Part shown: piece after piece, positions 47,199-55,429 of the stretch
How the letters are laid out: the number at the start of each line of letters is the position of its first letter
Position numbering within the stretch: position 1 is the first letter of the stretch
Assembly (NCBI RefSeq): GCF_040655735.1
Contig: NZ_JBFAKK010000002.1
Coordinates: 682,001-746,000 of the forward strand
DNA from: Phytomonospora sp040655735
Lineage (GTDB): Bacteria > Actinomycetota > Actinomycetes > Mycobacteriales > Micromonosporaceae
Reading direction: 5' to 3'
DNA length: 64,000 bases
Notes under the pieces: model-generated
What the model was told of the DNA's origin: nothing
The model's database searches: none
Seen by the model: only the letters and a program-made list of their open reading frames with translations
Made by a program: the position numbers and the translations under genes

Positions 47199-48743
47199 AT
47201 GGCCAAGTTCAACAAAACGCGGCAGAAGACGCCCGGCACCGGACCGATCCGCGGCCCCAAGACCGCCACCGGCCGCACCCACCAGGGCGGACCCGGCTTC
47301 GAGCGCGATCCCAAGGGCGAGCTGTTCCTGCTCGCCGTGTCGAACTTCTGCGGCGAGGCGAGCTTCTACCAGGCCGCCGACGCCCGCGACTCGCGCTACC
47401 TGTCGCTGGTCCGCCGAATCGCCGTGACCGACCCGCTCTGGCTGGAGCGCTTCCTGATCTGGCTGCGGACCGCGGCGAACATGCGCTCGGCCGCGCTGGT
47501 CGGCGCGCTGGAGGCCGCGTACTGGATGGTGCGCAACGGAATCCCGGGTTCGCGGCGGATCGTCGCCGGTGTCATGCGCCGGGCCGACGAGCCGGGCGAG
47601 GCCATCGCCTACTGGAACCCGCGCTACGGACGCGCGATGCCCAAGCCGGTCAAGCGCGGGATCGCCGACGCCGCCACGCGGCTCTACGACGAGTACGCGC
47701 TGCTCAAGTACGACTCCGGGCGGGCCTCCTTCCGCTTCGGTGACGTGCTCGACCTGACCCACCCGAAGTCCACTTCGGATGCTCAGGGCGCGCTGTTCAA
47801 GTACGCGCTCGACCGTCGCCACGGCCGCGAGAACGCTCCGCCGGCGTCCCTGCCGCTGCTGAGCGCTCGCGCCGGGCTCATGGCCCTTCCGCTCGCCGAG
47901 CGCCGGGCCGCGCTGCGCGATCCGGACCGCCTCAAGGCCGCCGGCATGACCTGGGAGGCCCTCGCGGGCTGGCTCCAGGGGCCGATGGACGCCGAGGCGT
48001 GGACGGCGGCGCTGCCGGGGATGGGGTACATGGCGAAGTCGCGCAACCTCCGCAACCTCGACGAGGCCGGCGTCGGTGACGACGTCGCCGCCCGGGTCGC
48101 CGCAGAGCTGGCCGACCCGCAGCGGGTGGCGCGCTCGAAGCAGCTGCCGATGCGCTTCCTGGCCGCCTATCGGGCGACCGGTTCGGTGCGGTGGGCGCAG
48201 GCGCTGGAGACGGCTCTGTCGCACAGCCTGGCCAACGTGCCCGTCCTCAAGGGACGGACGCTGGTGCTGGTGGACCGTTCGGCCTCGATGTTCTTCGCCA
48301 ACTCGCGCAGCTCCGATCTCAGCTACGGCGACATCGCCGCGGTCTTCGGTTCGGCGCTGGCGCTGCGGGCCGAGAAGGCCGACCTGATCGAGTTCGGGTC
48401 GACCTCGCGCGGTGTCGGTTTCCGTCCCGGCGACTCGGTGCTGCGGCTGGTCGACCGCTTCGGCAACCTCGGCGGAACCGAGACGGCACAGGCAGTCCGG
48501 CGCTGGTTCGACCGCCACGACAGGGTCGTGATCGTCACCGACGAGCAGACCGACGGGCGTGACGGGGACCCGACGGCCGCGGTGCCCGAGGACGTCCCGG
48601 TCTACACCTGGAACCTCGCCGGGTACAAGTACGGGCACGGGCCCTCGGGCCGCAACCGGCACACCTTCGGCGGTCTCTCCGACGCCGCGTTCGCCATGGT
48701 CCCGCTGCTGGAGGCGGGATCGCGGGCGGACTGGCCGTTCTAG
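47199..48743 (+). CDS. rsr: Ro60/Rsr ortholog (TROVE and VWA domains), Y RNA-binding protein
   Basis: 514 residues from ATG 47199 (MAKFNKTRQKTPG); a GTG at 47187 is too close to the GGAAGG ribosome-binding site. Residues 1-335 or so form the TROVE HEAT-repeat ring (…GELFLLAVSNFCGEASFYQAADARDSRYLSLVRRIAVTDPLWLERFLIWLRTAANMRSAALVGALEAAYW…). The C-terminal VWA domain has a MIDAS site: D-R-S-A-S at about residue 359 (LVDRSASMFF), GGTETA and IVTDEQTD. Ro60 binds misfolded or structured RNAs in its ring and Y RNA on the outside. In Deinococcus Rsr works with a Y RNA and PNPase. The Y RNA gene directly upstream supports the call. Confidence 0.95.
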   Translation: MAKFNKTRQKTPGTGPIRGPKTATGRTHQGGPGFERDPKGELFLLAVSNFCGEASFYQAADARDSRYLSLVRRIAVTDPLWLERFLIWLRTAANMRSAALVGALEAAYWMVRNGIPGSRRIVAGVMRRADEPGEAIAYWNPRYGRAMPKPVKRGIADAATRLYDEYALLKYDSGRASFRFGDVLDLTHPKSTSDAQGALFKYALDRRHGRENAPPASLPLLSARAGLMALPLAERRAALRDPDRLKAAGMTWEALAGWLQGPMDAEAWTAALPGMGYMAKSRNLRNLDEAGVGDDVAARVAAELADPQRVARSKQLPMRFLAAYRATGSVRWAQALETALSHSLANVPVLKGRTLVLVDRSASMFFANSRSSDLSYGDIAAVFGSALALRAEKADLIEFGSTSRGVGFRPGDSVLRLVDRFGNLGGTETAQAVRRWFDRHDRVVIVTDEQTDGRDGDPTAAVPEDVPVYTWNLAGYKYGHGPSGRNRHTFGGLSDAAFAMVPLLEAGSRADWPF

Positions 48744-48789
48744 GACGGCCCCGCTGACCTTGTTCGATCGTGTAGGTGGACTGCACGAG

Positions 48790-48821
48790 GACCGCCCCGG
48801 CGCGCACACGCCGGGGCGGTC
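48790..48821. terminator. Hairpin terminator after rsr (also faces the CGNR gene)
   Basis: GACCGCCCCGGCG (48790-48802) and CGCCGGGGCGGTC (48809-48821) form a perfect 13-bp stem with a 6-base loop, followed by TTT. It lies 46 bases past the rsr stop and 12 bases past the end of the leftward gene. Confidence 0.88.
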
Positions 48822-48833
48822 TTTGCGTTGGTG

Positions 48834-49445
48834 CTAACCCCGCCGCTGCCGCTCCTCGAAGGCGCGCACCTTCGCGCGGTTGCCGCAGGTGGCCATGCTG
48901 CACCAGCGCCGGCGGCCGCGCCGGTCGAGGAACAGCCAGCCGCACTCCTCGCCGGGGCAGGCGCGCACCAGCGCGCGCTCGGGGGAGCAGAGCAGTTCGG
49001 CGGCGGCGCGGGCGACGCGCAGTCTCGGCACGTCGAGCTCCACAGTGGACGGAATGCGCCAGAAGGCGACGCCGTCGGCGTCCGCGACGAGTTCGGCGCG
49101 GGCGGCGGCCTGTTCGGCCTCGCCGGCGACGATCGCGAAGGACGCGGTGTCGGCGGGTTCGAGGAGCACGGCGTAGAGCGCCGAACGCAGGCGCCGCACG
49201 GCGTCCAGCTCACGCGCGGCGGGGGCCCCGCGCCGTTCGGCGAGCGTGCGCAGCGGCTGGGAGTCCTCGACCGGCAGCAGTCCGGAGTGGACGGTCCACA
49301 CGACGAGGCGGTCGTAGTCGGCGAGCCATTCCCCGCCGGGCAGGGCGGGGCCGCCCCAGCCCGCGTAGGTGTCGCAGAAGTCCAGCGCGGGGTGGCCGCC
49401 GATGGGCTTGGGCATCGGGTAGCCGAGCACTTCCGTCCAGTACAC
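48834..49445 (-). CDS. CGNR zinc-finger transcriptional regulator (ABATE domain)
   Basis: 203 residues from GTG 49445 (ATG 49415 is a shorter alternative). An N-terminal ABATE domain (GGHPALDFCDTYAGWGG … AVRRLRSALYAVL) is followed by the C-terminal zinc finger CPGEECGWLFLDRRGRRRWCSMATCGNRAKVRAF, with the CGNR motif that names the family. These proteins are stress-response-like DNA-binding regulators. It is divergent from a secreted-protein gene, with three CTAACC/GGTTAG elements in between. Confidence 0.93.
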   Translation of the reverse strand: MYWTEVLGYPMPKPIGGHPALDFCDTYAGWGGPALPGGEWLADYDRLVVWTVHSGLLPVEDSQPLRTLAERRGAPAARELDAVRRLRSALYAVLLEPADTASFAIVAGEAEQAAARAELVADADGVAFWRIPSTVELDVPRLRVARAAAELLCSPERALVRACPGEECGWLFLDRRGRRRWCSMATCGNRAKVRAFEERQRRG

Positions 49446-49474
49446 GTCGCCAGTATCCCTTGCCGGGCCGCCAT

Positions 49475-49522
49475 CTAACCACTAGTTTGACCCTAACCGG
49501 TTGTAGCCTCGTGTCTGGTTAG
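49475..49522. promoter_or_regulatory. CTAACC repeats in the divergent CGNR promoter
   Basis: CTAACC at 49475-49480 and 49493-49498 (18 bp apart), and its reverse complement GGTTAG at 49517-49522. The middle copy continues into AACCGGTT, an 8-bp palindrome. A likely binding array for the CGNR regulator between its gene and the secreted-protein gene. Confidence 0.55.
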
Positions 49523-49532
49523 TGGAGGAATC

Positions 49533-50066
49533 ATGCGCGTCCGCACCGCCCTGCTCTGCCTCGCCCTCGCCGCCGGAACCGTCCTCGCCCCCTCGGCCGC
49601 CCAGGCCGGACCCTCCACGAGCGGTCTGCGCCCCGAGCCCTGGCGGCCGTGGATCCAGCCGGAGTGGACCGCTCCCGCCGGCCGCTACTGCGACTTCCCG
49701 CTCGGCCTCGAAGTGGTCAGCCAGGACGTCCGCTCCCGTGTCCTCCAGCGCCATCCCGACGGGAGCGTGAAACTGGAGGAGTACGCCGGACCGCTCATCT
49801 CGGAGTTCGTCAACCTCGACACCGGCGAGCGCCTGCTGTCCGACGCCTCCGGCAGCGGTGTCGCGGAGTTTCGCACCGACGGCTCGTACGTCGCCTTCGC
49901 GATGGCCGGACCGGTCGGGATGGGTTTCCGCGACGGTGACCGGGACCTGACGCGCGGGTACTACATGCTCGACGGCGTGCACGTTGTCGCCTTCGCCGCC
50001 GACGGGACCCGCTCGCTGCCGGTCGACCTGGGCGGCGAGGACAACGTCTGCGACGACCTCGCCTGA
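49533..50066 (+). CDS. Secreted protein of unknown function
   Basis: 177 residues, ATG with GGAGGA upstream. Signal peptide RVRTALLCLALAAGTVLAPSAAQA with an A-x-A cleavage site, so it is exported. The mature part is beta-rich with two cysteines far apart (YCDF near residue 53 and NVCDDL at the end) that could form a disulfide. Blocks such as EVVSQDVRSRVLQRHPDGSVKLEEYAGPLISEFVNLDTGERLLSDASGSG resemble a family of short exported actinomycete proteins without known function. It is divergent from the CGNR regulator and so probably regulated by it. Confidence 0.82.
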   Translation: MRVRTALLCLALAAGTVLAPSAAQAGPSTSGLRPEPWRPWIQPEWTAPAGRYCDFPLGLEVVSQDVRSRVLQRHPDGSVKLEEYAGPLISEFVNLDTGERLLSDASGSGVAEFRTDGSYVAFAMAGPVGMGFRDGDRDLTRGYYMLDGVHVVAFAADGTRSLPVDLGGEDNVCDDLA

Positions 50067-50121
50067 GGTGTGCTACGTTTACCGCCGCCGCGAGGGCGGC
50101 CATACGGGAAGGAGGAAGCCG

Positions 50122-50172
50122 ATGTCGATCTTTACCATTCCGCGCTCCCACCTTCCCGTGTTCGAAGGCTGA
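50122..50172 (+). CDS. Leader-like 16-residue ORF
   Basis: MSIFTIPRSHLPVFEG, preceded by a very strong ribosome-binding site (GGAAGGAGG, ending six bases before ATG). Just upstream, GCCGCC-GCGA-GGGCGGC forms a hairpin (about 50085-50100). It ends 41 bases before the GNAT gene. The strong SD argues that it is translated; its shortness and position suggest a leader peptide or a small peptide gene. No amino-acid run is seen that would indicate classic attenuation. Confidence 0.42.
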   Translation: MSIFTIPRSHLPVFEG

Positions 50173-50212
50173 CCCCTCGCCTCCGGGAGCGCACTGAGCT
50201 CTTGGAGCCGCG

Positions 50213-51145
50213 ATGTCAAGCGTCACCTTCCGCCGGATCGAAGCCGGCGAGTCCGAACTCTTCACCCGCTTCCCGCACGCGCCGCACCCCGAGGTCGGCC
50301 GCGAGGCGAAGCAGGACTACCTCACCTGCCTGTCCGAGGACCGCGCCCGCCCCGAGTGGACCTGGGTCGCCCTGCGTGACGGCGAGACCATCGCGCGGGC
50401 GGCGTTCTGGGGCCGTCCGGGTGCGGCGCATCCGAGCAGCCTCGACTGGTTCGAGCCCGGCGACGCGCCCGCCGAAGTGGCCGTCGAGCTGCTGAAACGG
50501 GCCTATGCCGAGACGACGAACGCCGACGGCGAGCGCCCCGAGTATTCGCTGATCGTCCCGCCGGACTGGCGCGAGCGGCCCGAGATCGCCGCCGAGGCGC
50601 ACAAGCGCGTCGCGGCCGTCGAGGGCGCCGGCATGGTGGCCTTCGTCGAACGCTGGGGTTACACCTGGGAGACCGCCGACGGCCTGCCCGAGCGCGGCGA
50701 CCGGCTGGAGTTCGCCCCCGCCGGCGACGCCGAGCTGCTCGCGGCGATCACCGCGAGCCTGGCGGGCACCTTCGACGCCCACGACCGCGAGGCCATCGAG
50801 ACCGAGGGCGTCGAGGCCGCCGGGAAGGCCAGTTGGGCGTTCCTCACCTCGCTGTCGGGCCGGGAGCACTTCCGGCTCGCCCACGACCGCGACGGCGCGA
50901 CCGTCGGGGCGATCTTCCCGACGAACGTGCCCTCCGGCCGGGCCAGCATCGGCTACATCGCCGTGCTGCCGGAGCATCGCGGAAAGGGTTTCGTCAACGA
51001 ACTGCTGGCCGAGATGGTCCACTCCCACGTCGGCCGGGGAGCGGCGCTGATCACCGGAAACACCGACCAGGTCAACGTTCCGATGGCCAAGGCCTTCAAC
51101 CGGGCCGGTTTCCGCACCACTTCCGCGCAGATCGACTTTCGGTGA
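50213..51145 (+). CDS. GNAT-family acetyltransferase, tandem copy 1
   Basis: 310 residues, ATG with TTGGAG upstream. Two GNAT-like halves. The C-terminal half holds the acetyl-CoA loop (GYIAVLPEHRGKGFVNELLAEMVHSH) and the end motif TGNTDQVNVPMAKAFNRAGFRTTSAQIDFR. The N-terminal half has the shared opening FRRIEAGESELFTRFPHAPHPEVGREAKQDYL … PEWTWVALRDGETIARAAFWG … LDWFEPGD. Copy 2 lies 11 bases downstream with the same length. The acceptor is unknown. Confidence 0.85.
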   Translation: MSSVTFRRIEAGESELFTRFPHAPHPEVGREAKQDYLTCLSEDRARPEWTWVALRDGETIARAAFWGRPGAAHPSSLDWFEPGDAPAEVAVELLKRAYAETTNADGERPEYSLIVPPDWRERPEIAAEAHKRVAAVEGAGMVAFVERWGYTWETADGLPERGDRLEFAPAGDAELLAAITASLAGTFDAHDREAIETEGVEAAGKASWAFLTSLSGREHFRLAHDRDGATVGAIFPTNVPSGRASIGYIAVLPEHRGKGFVNELLAEMVHSHVGRGAALITGNTDQVNVPMAKAFNRAGFRTTSAQIDFR

Positions 51146-51156
51146 GAGGGGACGGC

Positions 51157-52089
51157 GTGTACACCTACCGCGCGCTGTCCATAGAGGACACCGCACTCTT
51201 CGACACCTACCCGCACGAGGCCGCCGCCGAGGTCGGCTTCGAGCGCCGGGCCAAGCAGCGCGACTACCTCGACTCCGGCCACTACCGGCCGGAGTGGATG
51301 TGGGTGGCACTGCGCGACGGGGTCGCCGTCGCCCGCATGGCCTTCTGGAGCTTCCCCGGCGACGCCGAACCCAAGTGCGTCGACTGGTTCGAGCTCGGCG
51401 AAGGTCCCGAGCGCGTTCTGGTCGGCGCCGAACTGATGCGCCGCGCCTACGCGACCGTCCACAAGGGAGACGGACCGCGCCCGTCGTACATCCTGCCGAC
51501 GCCGCCCGGCTGGCGGGAGCGGGAAGGCGTGGCCGAGGAGGTCGCCGACCGGATCGCCGCCGCCGAGGCGGCCGGGCTGTCGGTGTTCGTCGAGCGCTAC
51601 GGCTTCCGCTGGTCGGCCGAGACGGGGCTGCCGCCGCGAACGATCCGGCTGACCTTCGCCCCGGCCGACGACGAGGCCTTCGTGTCGGCGGTCCGTGACA
51701 GCTTCACCGGAACCCTCGACGCGTACACCTCCGAGAGCACCGCGCGGATCGGCGCGCAGGCCACCGCCGAGGAGGAGGTCGGCGACCTGGCCGGCTACCC
51801 CGACGGGCGCGACTGGTGGCGGCTGGCCTTCGACGCCGACGGAGAGACGGTCGGCGCGATCTTCCCCGCGCGCAACGTGGCCAGCCCGGTCATCGGCTAC
51901 ATCGCGGTGCTGCCGGCTCATCGCGGCAAGGGCTACGTCGACGACCTGCTCGCCGAGATGACGCACATCCTCGCCGAGAACGGCGCCGAGACGATCTCGG
52001 CCAACACCGACCTGGCGAACGTTCCGATGAAGGCCGCCTTCGACCGTGCCGGTTTCGCCACCGACAGCGGCCGGATCGACCTGCGCTAG
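51157..52089 (+). CDS. GNAT-family acetyltransferase, tandem copy 2
   Basis: 310 residues from GTG 51157. It is a paralogue of copy 1: RPEWMWVALRDGVAVARMAFWSFPGDAEPKCVDWFELG, GAIFPARNVASPVIGYIAVLPAHRGKGYVDDLLAEMTHILAENG and ANTDLANVPMKAAFDRAGFATDSGRIDLR align block by block. Equal length indicates duplication without indels or with compensating ones. The last four bases overlap the convergent gene. Substrate unknown. Confidence 0.85.
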   Translation: MYTYRALSIEDTALFDTYPHEAAAEVGFERRAKQRDYLDSGHYRPEWMWVALRDGVAVARMAFWSFPGDAEPKCVDWFELGEGPERVLVGAELMRRAYATVHKGDGPRPSYILPTPPGWREREGVAEEVADRIAAAEAAGLSVFVERYGFRWSAETGLPPRTIRLTFAPADDEAFVSAVRDSFTGTLDAYTSESTARIGAQATAEEEVGDLAGYPDGRDWWRLAFDADGETVGAIFPARNVASPVIGYIAVLPAHRGKGYVDDLLAEMTHILAENGAETISANTDLANVPMKAAFDRAGFATDSGRIDLR

Positions 52090-53171
52090 GTCTCCGAACG
52101 CTTCCCGGCGTCGGTCACGTTGATGCGCGTCGAACCCGGCGGGCTCTGCTTGTCGCGCAGGATCGCCGAGATGAAGGGCTCGTAACGGGAGAGGTGGCCG
52201 CCGCGCCCGTAGGACAGGGCGAGGCGCAGTTCGATGTCGTACTGCGTGACCCGCCCGGCTCCGACGGCCACCTCCAGCTCGACCGGCGCACCGGCCGGCT
52301 CGTGCCCGTCCATCGCGGGCGGCGCGAGCCGGACCCGGTGGACGCCCGGGAGAAGCGGATAGAGCCACGGGCCGTGCGAGACCACCGTCGGGACACCGTC
52401 GACGGTCAGCGCGGGCGGCGGCGTCCACGTTTCGTGCGCGTCGAAGCGGATGCTGCCGTCCTGCGTGGAGCTCTGGTCGGTCTCCACGTGCAGGAGAAGG
52501 GCGCCGTGCCCCGGCGGCAGCTGCGGAATCGGCGGGTGGCGAAGCGCCGGAAGCAGCGTCCCGGAGGCCAGCTCGGTGGTGCTCAGCGGCAGCGGGCCGC
52601 CGGACTGGGCGCGCACGATCGAGCGGCCGCGCCACCGGACCGGCAGAGACACCAGCCAGGTGCCCAGCACCGTCCACGCCAGCCAGGACAGCAGGGCGAG
52701 CAGCCAGCCCTCGCGCGGCAGGACGCTGAACAGGGTGGCCAGGGCGAAGACCTGCACCCCCAGGATCACCGCGAGCAGTCGCGGACCCGTCAGGCCCGTG
52801 CCCCGCACCTGCCCCGTCGGCCCCAGGACACCGCTGCCGCCCAGCCGCGACTCGACGAAGTCGAGCTGCTCGATGCACCCCGCGGCGACCTCGACGGTCC
52901 GCGCGCACTCCCCGGCCCCCTGGATCTGCGCGGTGACGAGATGGCGCCCCGGTGGCAGCGCGATGAGCGCCTGCCCCCACCCCGCGACGACCGGCGCGTT
53001 GTCGACGCCGATGACGGGCGGCCCGCTGCGCGGGTGCCCGACCGTCCGGATCCACAGACCCGCGCCCCCGGCGGGCAGATGGACGGTCTGCGCCGCGACA
53101 CCGACCCGCACGCCGAAAGGCGAGTCCCGGTGCCCGACAAGAGGGAAGCCGCTGTCCTCCCAGGCGGTCAT
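52086..53171 (-). CDS. Unknown membrane protein with two extramembrane beta-rich domains
   Basis: 361 residues, ATG 53171. An N-terminal domain of about 115 residues (LPLVGHRDSPFGVRVGVAAQTVHLPAGGAGLWIRTVGHPRSGPPVIGVDN … LPPGRHLVTAQIQGAGECARTVEVAAGCIEQLDF) resembles a PEGA-like strand pattern. Two membrane helices follow in the middle (GPRLLAVILGVQVFALATLFSVL and LLALLSWLAWTVLGTWLVSL). A second domain repeats the LPPGHGALLLHVET / LLPGVHRVRLAPP pattern. The repeated 'LPPG-x-H' turns suggest internal duplication. No function known. Confidence 0.68.
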   Translation of the reverse strand: MTAWEDSGFPLVGHRDSPFGVRVGVAAQTVHLPAGGAGLWIRTVGHPRSGPPVIGVDNAPVVAGWGQALIALPPGRHLVTAQIQGAGECARTVEVAAGCIEQLDFVESRLGGSGVLGPTGQVRGTGLTGPRLLAVILGVQVFALATLFSVLPREGWLLALLSWLAWTVLGTWLVSLPVRWRGRSIVRAQSGGPLPLSTTELASGTLLPALRHPPIPQLPPGHGALLLHVETDQSSTQDGSIRFDAHETWTPPPALTVDGVPTVVSHGPWLYPLLPGVHRVRLAPPAMDGHEPAGAPVELEVAVGAGRVTQYDIELRLALSYGRGGHLSRYEPFISAILRDKQSPPGSTRINVTDAGKRSET

Positions 53172-53478
53172 GTGCGGTCACCCATCGCGGCTCCCCGTTG
53201 CTCTGCGTGTGCCGATCACGCTAGCGGGCCGACGCCAGCGGTGGCGGTCGCTGGCACGGAGGGGGAACGGGGTGTGGACGTGTGGCGCGCAGGGGTGGCC
53301 GGTTGGGGGGTGCGGGAGCGGCGACCGACCTGAAAGCCCGCGCACGCCGACCCGCCCCGGCACCCCGCCCGGCCATCCCGCCAGCGACAATCAACCCGGG
53401 ACAATCGACCCGGCACCACCCGAACGCCGCCGACCGCAAGCCCCCGCCCCACCTCCCCCCAAGCCCGGAAGGCGCGCC
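53172..53478. other. 307-base spacer
   Basis: No gene seen. It contains GCCAGCG (53234-53240) and CGCTGGC (53249-53255), an inverted repeat with an 8-base spacer, and a C/A-rich stretch before the small membrane gene. Reading frames across it are compositional shadows. Confidence 0.5.
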
Positions 53479-53658
53479 ATGGACAACCCAGCCCTCACCT
53501 CCGCCGCCGCGCTCGCCGGCGTCGTCCTGATGGTCGCCGCGATCGCCTGGTTCGTCTCCCCGGCCGCCCGTTCGCGCCTGCGCAGAGGCCGCACGGCCGT
53601 CCTCGTCGGTTTCCTGGTCCTCCTGGCGCTCGTATGGGTGTTCAAAGACCGCGGCTGA
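53479..53658 (+). CDS. Small two-helix membrane protein (59 residues)
   Basis: MDNPALTSAAALAGVVLMVAAIAWFVSPAARSRLRRGRTAVLVGFLVLLALVWVFKDRG from ATG 53479 with GGAAGG upstream would read as two helices (about 8-26 and 39-54) joined by a basic loop RSRLRRGR. Confidence 0.55.
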   Translation: MDNPALTSAAALAGVVLMVAAIAWFVSPAARSRLRRGRTAVLVGFLVLLALVWVFKDRG

Positions 53659-53706
53659 GCTAGCGTTTCCCTAGACGCGCCGCACGAACGATCGGGGTGG
53701 TTCGCA

Positions 53707-55371
53707 GTGGACGACGCTCTCCTCGCCCGGATCCGCGACGGCGTCATCGGCGCCGACACGGTCCTCGACGGCCCCTACGGTCCCCGCCGCCTCGTCTACG
53801 CCGACTACACCGCCTCCGGCCGCGCCCTCGACTTCATCGAGGACCACATCCGTGCCGAGGTCCTGCCGCTGTACGGCAACACCCACACCGAGACCTCGGC
53901 GACCGGACGGCACACCACCCGCCTGCGCGAGGCCGCCCGCCGCACGATCCACCGGGCCGTCGGCGCCGACGCGCGGCACGTCGTCCTGTTCACCGGCTCG
54001 GGCGCCACCGGCGCCGTCAACAAGCTCGTCGGGATCCTGCGCATGCGCGGGCACGCCCGCCGTCCGCCGCCCGAACGACGGCCCGTGGTGTTCGTCGGCC
54101 CCTACGAGCACCACTCCAACGAACTGCCCTGGCGGGAGTCGCACGCCGACGTCGTGCGCATCGACGGCGGCCCCGACGGCCACATCGACCTCGCCCAGCT
54201 CGCGAGGCGCCTGTCCGCCCACCGCGAGCGGCCCGTGCGCATCGGCAGCTTCTCGGCCGCCTCGAACGTCACCGGCATCATCTCCGACGTCGACGCCACC
54301 ACCGCGCTTCTCCACGCCCACGGCGCCCTCTCGTTCTGGGACTACGCCGCCGCCGCGCCCTACCTCCCGATCCGCATGACCGAGAGCGCCCCCGGCGCCG
54401 GCGACCACAAGGACGCGATCTTCCTCTCCCCGCACAAGTTCATCGGCGGCCCCCAGACCCCCGGCGTCCTCGTCGTCGACCGCGACCTCATCACCGAAGC
54501 CGTCCCCACCGAACCCGGCGGCGGCACCGTCGCCTTCGTCGGCCTCGACCACCACCGCTACCTCGACGACCCCGTCGCACGCGAGGAAGGCGGCACGCCC
54601 GGCATCGTCGAGTCCATCCGCGCCGGCCTCGTCTTCGCCCTCAAGGAAGCGATCGGCACCGAGACCATCACCCGCCTCGAACACCGCCTGTGGCTCGACG
54701 CCCTCGCCGCCTGGGGCGCCGAACCGTGCGTCGAGATCCTCGGCAACCGCGATGCCGAGCGGCTGTCCATCGTGTCCTTCCGCGTCCGCCACGGCGACCG
54801 CCACCTGCACCACAACTTCGTCGTCGCCCTCCTCAGCGACCTCTTCGGCATCCAGTCGCGCGGCGGCTGCTCCTGCGCCGGTCCCTACGGCCACAGCCTC
54901 CTGGCCATCGGCCGCGACGAGTCGCGCGCCTACGAACGCGTCCTGGCCGGCGGCTGCGACGGCGTCAAACCCGGCTGGGTCCGCGTCAACTTCCACTACC
55001 TGGTCACCGACGCCGTCCGCGACTACATCCTCGAAGCCGTCCGCGCCGTCGCCCGCCACGGCCACCGCATGCTCGCCGACTACCGCTTCGAACCCGAGAC
55101 CGGCGCCTGGTTCCACCGCGCGCGCCTCCCCGAGACCACCGCCCTGCCCGGCATCGCCGAACTGACCGCCTCGCCCGCACGACGCGCCCGGACCGGCGCC
55201 GGCGACGAAGTCCTCCCCGCGCAACTCGCCGAGGGCGTGGCGATCATGGCCGCCCGCGCCGACGATCTCGACGAAAGCCCCACCGGCCTGGGCGAGCGCT
55301 TCGAACACCTCCGCTCCTTCCACCTGCCCCCGGCGTGCCTGAACGCCGATTCGGTTCACGAAGAACGGTGA
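53707..55371 (+). CDS. Class V aminotransferase fold enzyme (cysteine desulfurase / selenocysteine lyase-like)
   Basis: 554 residues from GTG 53707. A PLP fold-type I enzyme: the Schiff-base Lys is in SPHKFIGGPQTPGV (K244). NTHTETSATGRHTT and VLFTGSGATGAVNKLV bind the cofactor. A Cys-rich loop SRGGCSCAGPYGHSLL (about residue 385) is where desulfurases carry the persulfide Cys. It is longer than SufS/IscS (about 400), with an additional C-terminal domain of roughly 120 residues after the catalytic part. It probably mobilises sulfur from cysteine, but the acceptor is unknown. It lies directly upstream of the APS kinase gene (58 bases), hinting at a shared sulfur role. Confidence 0.83.
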   Translation: MDDALLARIRDGVIGADTVLDGPYGPRRLVYADYTASGRALDFIEDHIRAEVLPLYGNTHTETSATGRHTTRLREAARRTIHRAVGADARHVVLFTGSGATGAVNKLVGILRMRGHARRPPPERRPVVFVGPYEHHSNELPWRESHADVVRIDGGPDGHIDLAQLARRLSAHRERPVRIGSFSAASNVTGIISDVDATTALLHAHGALSFWDYAAAAPYLPIRMTESAPGAGDHKDAIFLSPHKFIGGPQTPGVLVVDRDLITEAVPTEPGGGTVAFVGLDHHRYLDDPVAREEGGTPGIVESIRAGLVFALKEAIGTETITRLEHRLWLDALAAWGAEPCVEILGNRDAERLSIVSFRVRHGDRHLHHNFVVALLSDLFGIQSRGGCSCAGPYGHSLLAIGRDESRAYERVLAGGCDGVKPGWVRVNFHYLVTDAVRDYILEAVRAVARHGHRMLADYRFEPETGAWFHRARLPETTALPGIAELTASPARRARTGAGDEVLPAQLAEGVAIMAARADDLDESPTGLGERFEHLRSFHLPPACLNADSVHEER

Positions 55372-55429
55372 TCCCACTCGACGACGGTCGTACCGGCCTG
55401 CCACACTCCCTGTCGGGGGTGATGCCACC

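Noticed and set aside
46984..47427. 147-codon reading frame across the Y RNA into rsr
   Set aside because: Low-complexity Arg/Pro sequence overlapping a structured RNA and the start of rsr in another frame.
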